Shown: in pieces, positions 11,880 through 37,225 of the stretch
Position numbering within the stretch: the first letter of the stretch is position 1
Layout: each line of letters opens with the position of its first letter
Source: Beta vulgaris subsp. vulgaris
Lineage: Eukaryota; Streptophyta; Magnoliopsida; Caryophyllales; Amaranthaceae
Direction: 5' to 3'
Assembly: GCF_026745355.1 (NCBI RefSeq)
Contig: NC_079206.1
Span: 24,648,937 to 24,712,936, forward strand
Length of the DNA stretch: 64,000 bases
The notes under the pieces: generated by a model
The model's input: only the letters and a program-made list of their open reading frames with translations
Told to the model about the DNA's origin: nothing
The model's database searches: none
Made by a program: the position numbers and the translations under genes

Positions 11880-13607
11880 GACTAGCTACTTTCCTTCTAT
11901 GAAGGACCCTCGTCCAAAAATCCTCCTCGACGAGGAACGTCCAGACATGGACGTCCTCCTTCGACGACAGATTCTCGTCTAGAAATCCTCCTCGACGAGG
12001 AACGTCCAGACATGGACGTCCTCCTTCGACAAAGGACCCTCGTCCAGAAATCCTCCTCGATGAGGAACGTTCAGACATGGACGTCCTCCTTCGACGAAGG
12101 ACCCTCGTGTAGAAATCCTCATCGACGATGAACGTCCAGACATGGACGTCCTCCTTCGACGACGGACACTCGTCCAGAAATCCTCCTCGTTGAGGAACGT
12201 CCAGACATAGACGCCCTCCTTCGACAAAGGACCCTCATCCAGAAATCCTCCTCGACGAGGAACGTCCAGACATGGATGTCTTCCTTCGACGAAGGCCCCT
12301 CATCCAAAAATTCTCCTTGACCAGGAAACGTCAAGACATGGACGTTCTCCTTCTATGAAAGACCATTGTCAAGAAATCCTCCTCGATGAGGAACGTCTAG
12401 ACATGCACGTCCTACTTTTACAAAGGACCCTCATCCGGAAATCGTCCTCGACCAGGAACGTCCAGACATAGACGTCCTCCTTCGACGAACGTCCCTCGTC
12501 ATGAAACCCTCATCGACGAGGAACATCCAGGCATGGACGTCTTCCTTCGACGAGAAAATTCTCCTTGACCAGGAACGTCAAGATATGGACGTTCTCCTTC
12601 TATGAAGGACCCTCGTCAAGAAATCCTCGTGGATGAGGAACGTCTAGACATGGACGTCCTATGTCTACAAAGTACTCTCGTCCGGAAATCGTCCTCGACC
12701 AGGAACGTCCAGACATGGACGTCCTCCTTCGACGACTCGTCCAAAATTTCGCCTTGACCAAGAACGTCAAGACATGGACGTTCTCCTTATACGAATAACT
12801 CTCGTCCAAAAATCCTCCTCGACGAGGAACGTCCAGACATAGACGTCCTCCTTCGACGAGGAACTCTCATCCAAAAATCCTTCTCGACGAGGAACGTCTA
12901 GATATGGACGTCCTCCTTCAACGAGGGACTCTCGTCCAGAAATCCTCCTCGACGAGGAACGTCCAGACATGGACGTTCTCCTTCTATGAAGGACCCTAGT
13001 CAAGAAATCAACCTTGACGAGGAACGTCCAGACATGGATGTCTTCCTTCGACGAAGGACCCTCGTCCAAAAATTCTCCCTGACCAGGAAACATCAAGACA
13101 TGGACGTTATCCTTCTATGAAGGACCCTTGTCAAGAAATCCTTCTCGACGAGGAACGTCTAGACATAGACATCCTACTTCTACAAAGGACCCTCGTCCGA
13201 AAGTCGTTCTCGACCAGGAACATCCAAACCTGGACGTCCTCCTTCGACAAAGGACCCTCGTCCGGAAATCATCCTCGACCAGGAACGTCCAGACATAGAC
13301 GTCCTCCTTCGACGAAGGACCCTCGTCCGGAAATCCTCCTCGACGAGGAACGTCGAGGCATGGACGTCTTCCTTCCACGAAGGACGCTCGTCCAGAAATT
13401 ATCCTTGACCAGGAACGTCAAGACATGGACGTTTTCCTTCTATGAAGGACCTTCGTCAAGAAATCCTTGTCGATGAGGAACGTCCAGACAACATGGACAT
13501 CCTACTTCTACAAAGGACTCTCGTGCGGAAATTGTCCTCGACCAGGAACATCCAGACATGGACGTCCTCCTTCGACGAAGGACGCTCGTCCAAAATTTTG
13601 CCTTGAC
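11880..13607 (+). repeat. 65-bp minisatellite array, left block
   Basis: About 26 units of a 65-bp monomer are present. Consensus pieces are CTCGACGAGGAACGTCCAGA, CATGGACGTCCTCCTTCGAC and GAAGGACCCTCGTCCAGAAA. Successive CTCGACGAGG starts at 11991, 12056 and 12121 give the 65-bp period; shortened variants occur. Units are rich in short inverted motifs (CTCGACGAGG, TTCGACGAAGG). Because 65 is not a multiple of 3, the reading frame repeats only every three units, which produces many chance open frames on both strands. Confidence 0.95.
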
Positions 13608-14353
13608 TGATATGAATGCACAACTAGGATAGTTGAACACTCAATGATTTCGAACACCACAAAGGAATTTCGGGTATGAAAACTAAAATAAACACTCCTG
13701 AATATTTTAGCTAACTCTTAATCTCACTCAAACCACTCCTGGAATTAAGTAGATTAAACACTAGTTAATTAACAATCGTGAAAATTAAGTAGTGGTCGAA
13801 AATAATTGCAAGGCACAATTAAAATCAATAACAAAGTTTTTGTCTAAATCATTCATGCTCTTGTAAGGTAGCATGACATGTTTATTTATAATGACAAGAA
13901 TGAACTTTTCCTCCAAACAACCTACCCATTCGGCCAACATAGAGTATTTTTGGAAAGTATTCTCCCTTGATTCTAGCCTAGAATCTAGCTAGAACTTAAG
14001 GAAACAAAAGCTTAAGGAAAGATAGCAAATCTTCCCTTAATTACATGGATATCACACGCCTACTAGTCTTCCAAGTTAAGGCACCTCTTTCCTAAAATAC
14101 AACCATGATATTAAGACTAAGGAATCCGAAATCATCCTAGTATTTTCGAACTTATTGAAGATTTAACAACTCAACTACTTTAACTAACATTTTAACTAAT
14201 AATGACACTAAGCTAAAATGTTGACTAGTTTCTTCTTCAAGCCAAGTAACACATGATACAAATGCATTGTTGAAGCTCTTCAAAGTGAACCCCATGTGTT
14301 CCATAAGAAGTGAAATTGGCTCTACTTGACTTGATGCCTTTCGATCCGCATCA
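13608..14353 (-). mobile_element. Solo LTR inserted in the 65-bp array
   Basis: This is a 746-bp insert with termini TGATATGAAT...CGGATCCGCATCA-type ends (TG...CA). It is bounded by exact 5-bp duplications TTGAC at 13603-13607 and 14354-14358, and the interrupted monomer resumes in register. On the minus strand it starts TGATGCGGATC and has a TATA box (CATTATAAATAA, about 13884-13895), so it probably reads leftward. No coding or primer site is present. A chromovirus origin is possible but unproven. Confidence 0.8.
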
Positions 14354-14660
14354 TTGACCAAGAACGTCAAGACATGGACGTTCTCCTTATACAAATAACC
14401 CTCGTCCGAAAATCCTCTTCGACGAGGAACGCCCAGACATGGACGTCCTCCTTCGACGAGGGACTCTTGTCCAAAAATCCTCCTCGACGAGGAACGTCCA
14501 GACATGGACGTCCTCCTTCGACGAGGGACTCTCGTCCAGAAATCCTCCTCGATGAGGAACATCTAGACATGGACGTTCTCCTTCTATGAAGGACCCTCGT
14601 CAAGAAATCCACCTCGATGAGGAACGTGCAGACATGGACGTCCTATTTCTACGAAGAGCC
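14354..14660 (+). repeat. 65-bp minisatellite array, right block
   Basis: Five or so units of the same 65-bp monomer as 11880-13607 continue after the solo LTR. The array then passes into unique sequence leading to the 3' LTR. Confidence 0.95.
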
Positions 14661-14798
14661 CTCTATAGGTTGACCTGTAGAGATCGGCAAATTGGCTCCT
14701 TCTCCACTTTGAAAAAGATAAGACAGTTCTTTGGGGTTAAAAGAGAATTCTAACCGTCTTGGCGCGTTAATGGTAAAAATCCTCTTTTAAGGGGTAAC

Positions 14799-15420
14799 TG
14801 TTGTAGCCTAAAAATCAACGGCTATAAATGAGACATGTGGCTCTATCGCCACCCTACAGTGGCACTTTGCTGTTGCAATCAAGTACATGACCCAGAATGG
14901 TGCATTCCCTAAAGTACACTTTTTTGGATAAAGAAGGTTGTATATCAGACCCCTTCTGGCCCAACCTATACTTAGGCCCAGTAAAAGCAAAGAACATCTT
15001 TATAGAATGGATGATGTGTACTCTCCAATCAATGATCGCCACGTGTCATAATATTTTTGCTTAGCCAATCAAATGCTCCCAAATTAGGGTGACATCAAGG
15101 CACAACAATCATTTCAGACACTATAAATAGTCCTTGAAATAAGGGGAAATGTACGTTTTTCAGAGCATAGTACTATTATTCTGCCATAAATTCTCTCTCT
15201 ACTTTCTCTCTCTAAAAGTTCCTTTTCTACTCTTGATACCTGACTTAAGCTTCGGAGGGGAAAATACCACCCAAACCTTCAGGGTGGGTCCCTTTTTGCA
15301 GGTCTAAAAGCGTAGCTCTGGTTCGGGATTTGAGTTCAGACGTTGTTGCACAAGTCTCCTATTGTTGAACCAACTGTTGGGGATAATAGTATTTATTTAT
15401 GAGTCTAGCACTACGTAACA
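14799..15420 (+). repeat. 3' LTR of the Tat-type element
   Basis: It starts TGTTGTAGCC and ends CTACGTAACA, with a TATA box (CACTATAAATAG) near 15119. A weak purine tract (ttttaaggggtaac, 14785-14798) precedes it. It is uninterrupted and so shows the empty site for the Athila-like solo LTR in its partner. Confidence 0.9.
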
Positions 15421-16068
15421 TGCACGAACTTCAAGAAGCCCATCACAACGAGTACCAATACAATGACATTATGGGGACGCTTCACGAGGCGATCTTAAAC
15501 GAGCGATCTCACCGCTAAACAACTTTTTTTTGAAAAAACAGACGCCGCCGAAGACCCTTAAAGGGCACAAATATCAAGATGCCATCAAAACGAGTACCCA
15601 TACGACAACATCATGGCCACGCTCCCCAAAGCGATCTTAAACGACCGTTCTCATTGCCACGACAACATTTTTATTGAAAAAACAGACGCCACAGTCAACC
15701 CTTAAAGAACATGAATTTCGAGAAGCCCATCAAAACGAGTACCAATATGATGATATTGTGGGCACGCTTCCCGAAGCGATTTCAGACGACCGATCTCATA
15801 GCCAAAATGACTTTTTTGAAAAAACAGACACCACTGACGACCCTTAAAGGACACGAATTTCGAGAAGACCACAAAAGCGAGTACCAATACGATGGTATTT
15901 ATGGCACGCTTCTCGAGACGATCTCAAACGGCCGATCTCACCGCCAAAATGACATTTTATGAAATAAACGGATAGCACCGACGACCCTTAAAGGGCACGA
16001 ATTTGGAGAATCCCATCAAAATGAGTACCAATACAACAGTATTCTGGGCATGTTCCCGAGGCGATCTT
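15421..16068 (+). repeat. Tandem array of a ~143-bp monomer
   Basis: The phrase acccttaaa occurs at 15554, 15698, 15840 and 15984, giving spacings of 144, 142 and 144 bp. Each unit carries AACGAGTACCAATA, a GATCTCA...CCGCCAAAATGAC-like part and a T-run followed by GAAAAAACAGACGCC. At least four and a half units are on this side; one partial unit lies at 7394-7457. The right end passes without spacer into plastid-derived DNA at 16069. Confidence 0.85.
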
Positions 16069-16121
16069 AGAGCACCGCCCTCTCAAGGCAGAAGTTGCGG
16101 GTTCGAGCCTCGTCAATCCCG
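16069..16121 (+). pseudogene. trnD: Plastid trnD-GUC fragment in nuclear DNA (NUPT)
   Basis: From AGAGCACCGCCCT to GTCAATCCCGA the sequence matches the D-loop-to-3'-end part of plastid tRNA-Asp: anticodon stem CCGCC, T-arm GCGGGTTCGAGCC and acceptor 3' strand. The 5' third of the tRNA is missing, and the sequence joins straight to the 143-bp repeat. The anticodon position reads CTC in place of GTC. Several other differences are C-to-T or G-to-A, as expected for a methylated, decaying nuclear copy. It cannot make a tRNA. Confidence 0.85.
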
Positions 16122-16258
16122 ACGGATTCAATAATCAATAAATATATCAATTCATCTTTTCATTTTTTGGTAAAAGGACGACAATAGAAGTTGACTTTCA
16201 ATAGAAATTCTTCTATACAATTCCATCAGATGGGGGACCTAGTAAGAAAAAGTTATTA
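16122..16258 (+). other. Probable plastid spacer continuing the trnD insertion
   Basis: Sequence after trnD (gattcaataatcaataaa..., ttggtaaaaggacgac, tccatcagatgggggac) has the look of the plastid spacer beyond trnD (towards psbM in most plants). The identification is from memory of that region, and the right border is approximate. Confidence 0.5.
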
Positions 16259-18945
16259 GACTAGGAGGTATTATATTTTCTTAATTTCCATTTTTATTAG
16301 TGGATAATAATTTTTATTTCAATAAAGAGTAGTTGTTCCAAGTTAAAGTATAATTAGTAGTTAGTATTATAGCCTTTAACGTTGTCACTTGACTTTATCA
16401 CTCTCAGGTTTGTTAAGAGTTTTATATTTAAATATGTTTTCCAAAAAGAGAAAAAATTGGGGGTATTACGAAATCGCCGTAACACGCGTCAATAGTGTGA
16501 GAAATAACATTAGAGTAGACTTAAAGAGAGCATCTTCAAATGGAAGGTTTCGAAGTTGGAGAGAAATGACAATGGCATACGAATTGGTGCATCAGAGAGG
16601 ATAAGCTTGTCGGAGGATGAGAGAGAATTGCGAGGAGAATGTAGAGGAGAGAGGGAGTTTTGGTTAGTGGTGAAGTAATGGATTGAAATTTGAACTTGGA
16701 GAGAGAATCTTCTCATTCCTTGCAACAAATTTCTTCTTCTGCGTGATGTGAATAGAGAGTGAGGAGAGAGGTGAGGGAGTAACTTAGGTTAGTTCAAATT
16801 TGAAATGACATAGAGCGGGTGGGAATTCAAATAGGGTCTTTCTTAACTTGGGTTGAAATTTTCTTAAATAGAATGGGCCCAATTTTCAAATTCAACTCCT
16901 TTGGTTACTCTAACAAGTGAATTAGGCTAATTCTATCATTTGAAATGAAGTAATGGTTTCTAAAGATACCCTAAATGAGAAGTCAAGATGTAATTAGGTT
17001 GTATGAATCACAAGTCAAGTTTATATTGGGTAGAGTTGAAATCACGTTGGATAAAAAACAATTCAAATTGATATCGGGTCCGATAAAAATCACGTTGTAT
17101 TGAGTTTTATACTTACATTGGGATAGGTTAGAAGTAGGTATGATGCAATCGAATCTAGTCAGATATAAGAGTTGTATTAGGTAGCATCAGGCTTTGGATC
17201 ATCATGGAGTGGGAGTGACTTTGGTTTCAAAAACTACACATTGATATGAATCAAACGAGATCCCACACGGTTATTTTCTCCTATATAATTGTGATAATTT
17301 ATGGTTAAATTTTATGAAACTTCACCTTGAAACAGCGTGTTGCATGAGTTGTGGAAAAGAGGGAATGAAGTACTACCTTCGCTTCTTTTTAAGAGACATA
17401 CTTCTTTGTATGAAAATATCGCAATAAGTGACATGTACCTCAAAATGGCAAAAATAACTTTCCTTATTTATAGAATTGCCACTATTTATTTATATAATTG
17501 TCATCCACTTTTACGTTACTCACTGAATATTGTCTTTAGCCATATGGTCCCAACTTTTTCTCTCAATAATCCTTAATATTGACTCATTTTCTATCTCAGT
17601 CACTTTCGAAGAAATGTGCAAGTATAACCTATTAACATTTTATATTTAGAAAATGAAAATATACAAGTTAAATGGCTCTTATCCACACAATCCACATAGA
17701 AACACTATTCAGGGTCGTCTTGCAAAATAGAAGACTTTGTTTTTGAAGCGAGAAGTTATAAAGAGTTGTATGAAAGAATTGATACCTACTCTTGTTGAGA
17801 AAAATATACAATATGTTACTCGTACTTTGTCTCAACATGTTATGATCTCTCCATTTTTATTCAAATTAGTATATAGTATTTGTATTTTACTAGAGTGGGG
17901 AGAACTTGTTGAGGTAGAGGGAGTATGATTTTAGTGTCTTCTCTAAAATAACCTTTTTCATTACTAAGAAAAATTGGTTTATGTTAATCTATCTTAGAAA
18001 ATTTCATAATGAAAACAAATTGATTAATAAAGGATATAAAAAAAGACTGTGATAATCAATAAGTTATATTGGACCAAGATGGGGAGAAGAAAAGAAATCA
18101 ACAAAGTCATTGCAATCCATAGCCAAAAAAAAAAAAGATTAAAATAAAGGGATAAACAACATGCAGGTAAGCCGGAAGCACGACTGAAGTTGAACTCGTG
18201 TCGTCAAAGGAATACTTTCCCACTCACGCCTTTGACCACGACGCTACAACAAAAATACATTTACACTTCTTAATTCAATATATGACCAATTTTTCCTTGT
18301 ATTTGGGCCCCAAAAACGGAGGCCATGTGCGGTCGCACAAGCTGCACATGCTATTAGCTGGCCTTGACACTATTTTCCAAGCTTTGGGTTCATGACTTTA
18401 AGATCATGGAAACTAACCGCACTAGAGGCTTTTTCAAGGTGAGGTTTTCCTTACCATCTCTTTCTTTTGCCACTAGTATGATTTGTAATAAACTTAAACA
18501 AAATGTCAATTCAGTACGGTCTACCCAATTGATTCACGAATTCCCTTTTACTCACACACGTGTGAATAAGAACCGGCCCCATCAGCCCATCACCTGAACC
18601 TATGAGAAGAATCTAAACACGATGAATTATGATTATGAGTGTATCACCCCCCACAAATCAGTAATACCGCTAACATTACCATTTAGTCATTTACCACCTC
18701 ACACACTCCTAATTAAAACCTCCTAACTAAACTCTTACACAAATTCCAATTAAATTCTTTCCGCTTTCGCTTCATTTCAATTCATGCCCTCTTCTTCTTC
18801 TTCAGCTCTGACTCAACAGCAACAGCAACAGCAACAGCAACAACGACATCGTTTCAAATTACAAAAACTAAACGCTTTTTTCCTACTTATTTTCTCTCTC
18901 CTCTCCTGCCTGTTTAACTTCTTCCTTCTCTCTCTCTCCTCCGCC
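16259..18945. other. Intergenic region upstream of the UBP gene
   Basis: No conserved gene is visible. A possible decayed MITE spans about 17373-17926: its ends (tactaccttcgcttc and the inverse of ctagaggtagagggagta-like sequence) are loosely inverted. The last ~170 bases before the ATG at 18946 are CT-rich (tctctctctcctccgcc), typical of a plant 5' leader. I see no convincing TATA box. Confidence 0.5.
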
Positions 18946-34763
<15,818 letters not shown>

Positions 34764-36068
34764 GTATATCTGGTGCAGCAAGACTAGCCATACGCAGCAC
34801 AATATTTTTTGTGAAAATTTAGAATCACAATTTATACGATTACAGAAAGGAGCGGTGCACTCTTTTTTCTCTTTGTTTTTTTCCTCTAGGCCCTGATGTA
34901 TATATTCTTAGGAAAATGTTACATGTTGGCGCAGCTGGCTCCTTGCCCGAAAATTTTCTGCAGTTTATCGGGCATGCTATGTGTATAATGTAGATAATGT
35001 GTGTATAAACCGCAGTAATACTGGTTAGTCTCCGACTACTTATCAAAGTAACCTATGCTCAGAGTGCGGAGATAAGGGGTCCTTCATATATGATTGAATA
35101 TATGAAGCAGGAGTGCAGGACATTCGACTAATTTGAGGTATCATGATAAACTCCCAATATAGTATAGATGTTCATAATCAGAAAAGAAATGAAGTCAGAT
35201 TGGCGATAGTAATGTCCAACAATTTAATTTGGAAGGGACCAAAATAAGAATGTTGTTTGATTATGTACATTCCAGCACAGAAGATTATATACACAACGAG
35301 CAACCCCACACAATGATGGATGACCTCGCGTTGGAAGAGGACCTCCCAATAGGACCTCCCAATCGGCAATAAAAAGAAGATGATGTCCAAGGATATTGCA
35401 ATTTATGGGGGTTTGATTCACCTAATGGTTGTTATTAGTGTTATTGAATTAGCATTCATAATAATACTAATTTGACACAGGAGGAAGTGTCTACAATAGC
35501 GAAGGTATCTATGAACTAATAAGCGACAAGTTTCTGACATGAAAATCTATTAAAGTAGATTATACTTCATCTAATATAACGTTTATTACAGAGATAACAC
35601 CAAATCTATTGTGATTTTATCAAAATGAAAAAAAGGGGATCAAAACCGTCAACGTAGAAGGTAATATATGGAAACTAGTAAGATATGAAATGGTTAATCA
35701 AGGTTCAAAGTCTGGTTTTATTACCCATGATGAATCAAGTTTTTGGAGATCATGAAGGCCAACTGGCCAAGGGGCCTGCTCCAAATTTTAGGAGCTATAT
35801 TATACTTATCTTTGTATTTGATTGTATTAAGTTTTACAAACCTTTATTTGTTTTTAGCCCTTGTTTGTTGTTGCAGATAACAATTATGATAATTAATTTA
35901 AAAGCATTGGTAGTACATGCAAAACCGTTATGTGTCTCCCCTTCTAAGTCATTACATGGTGTCACATTATATAACTATCTAAGCTAGGACAAGTATATTA
36001 ACCGCGTGACGCTCCTCTCTCTCACATTACATCATCCCAATACATAGAAATGGTATCAGTCGTCCTTA
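34764..36068. other. UBP 3' region and intergenic DNA
   Basis: The UBP 3' UTR should start here; no clear AATAAA signal was found. No other gene or transposon could be supported in this stretch. Confidence 0.5.
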
Positions 36069-37223
36069 AGAGCACTTCCAATGGTGATCAAATCCATCAC
36101 CAAAATCAGAAAATTTGGATTGAATAAAAAAAAACATGAATCTCATTGGTGACATAAAACCCATCACCAAATGACAAAATATGTCATTGTTCGCATGGTG
36201 AACAAACTCATCACCTTATGAACCGTGTAAATTGAAGACAAAAGGAGCATTGTCACACACAGCCAGCCAGTGGCAAGCTGCCACATGGCTGCTGCTGCGT
36301 ATTTTTGGGAAATTTCGTGGAAATTTCCGCAAAATTTCCCAGAAAATTCCTATTTCAAAAAAAAAAAAAATACTAAAATTCATATTTTTTCCCCTCTATA
36401 AAATGATACCCATATTGATATATTTCAGAACAAAAAAAAACACTTCTCCTCCTCACCTTTCTCTCTCTAAAAATATTTTTACATAATTTTTCTCTATAAT
36501 TTTTTACCTTCTCCTCGATTGTTGTTAATGAATTGATGTTGCATTTTCGATTACTAGTAATTAATCACCGACTAATGAAAGTAATTATCCGATAATAATA
36601 ATTTTACTGGATTTAATACGCGATAATAATAATTACATTATCGTAAGTAATTATTATTTTACTAATAACCCAATAATGATAATTAATTTTTGGTAATTAA
36701 TTATTATAATTTTAAGTAATCATAAGATGATTCATTTTTATTTTTAATATGTAAATCTATACAAATATATTAAAAGGCGTGTGAGAACAAGAAACTGTGC
36801 CACGTGGCGCTCCCCTAGGGAGTTTTAGTTCATGTAATCCATGTACAATAAAAAAATTAAGAAATTGCATAGTATAGGATTTGATCCCGAGACCTCAAGT
36901 ACATATACTAAAGTTTTAACCACTAGGCTAAGTTGTATTTAGTGTTATTATCATAAAGTATTATATTAATAAATGAAATTTTTTCTTACCCGGGGCATAG
37001 CCCGGGACCACTAACTAGTTATATTATTAATTGAAGTAGGAAAGAGAAATAGGAGAGAGAAAGTTGAGGTGGGGTAGTGAAAAGTAGGAGAGATAAAGTG
37101 GAGTTTGATGGTTTTTTTGTTCATGAGAGTGGAGTGGAGGTGATACATTTGATCATGAAATGATCAAAACATGAGTAAGTAGGAAAATTTGGTGATCAAA
37201 CCCATCACCATTGGGAATGCTCT
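36069..37223. mobile_element. Non-autonomous DNA transposon holding a Helitron
   Basis: Terminal inverted repeats AGAGCACTTCCAATGGTGAT and (inverse of the right end) AGAGCATTCCCAATGGTGAT lie next to TA on both sides. The sub-terminal regions carry alternating 'ggtgatcaaa / ccatcacc' motifs. About 890 bp are its own sequence; the rest is the Helitron at 36756-37018. No transposase is present, and the superfamily is uncertain. Confidence 0.7.
36756..37018 (+). mobile_element. Short non-autonomous Helitron
   Basis: The 5' end TCTATACAAATATATTAAAA follows an A. The 3' end has a GC hairpin (CCCGGGGCATAGCCCGGG) followed after eight bases by CTAG and then T. A/T insertion without target duplication, TC start and hairpin-CTAG end are the Helitron signature. 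Inside, on the minus strand, a tRNA-like segment (about 36862-36935) has A-box (TAGCCTAGTGGTTAA) and degenerate B-box (GGATCAAATCC) motifs. Confidence 0.8.
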
Positions 37224-37225
37224 TA

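Larger units (their letters stand above)
7458..15420 (+). mobile_element. Gag-only (non-autonomous) Tat-type Ty3/gypsy LTR retrotransposon with internal minisatellite
   Basis: Two ~620-bp LTRs start TGTTGTAGCC and end CTACGTAACA. The interior runs PBS, a broken gag, a spacer and a 65-bp tandem array. No protease, RT, RNase H or integrase is readable. The Gag resembles that of Tat-lineage elements, and tandem arrays in the 3' untranslated region are an established trait of Tat elements. Both flanks are copies of one ~143-bp repeat, with short similar target sequences (ggcat / tgcac). Two solo LTRs are nested inside, at 8039-9664 and 13608-14353. It must have depended on enzymes from a relative. 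Confidence 0.85.

Noticed and set aside
11797..14612. Many open frames of 60-136 residues on both strands with repeated DEGPSSKEDVHVWTFLVEE-like peptides
   Set aside because: They arise from the 65-bp tandem repeat in rotating frames inside a retrotransposon 3' region; none is consistently open and no promoter or start is shared.
11880..14660. Regularly spaced repeats resembling a CRISPR array
   Set aside because: Repeats are contiguous with no unique spacers, lie inside a plant LTR element and no cas-like gene is present.
16069..16121. Functional tRNA-Asp gene
   Set aside because: The 5' third is missing, the anticodon is changed and the anticodon stem carries a mismatch.
17373..17926. A clear Stowaway element
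   Set aside because: End similarity is weak (tactaccttcgc against tactccctctac), so it is mentioned only as a possible relic.
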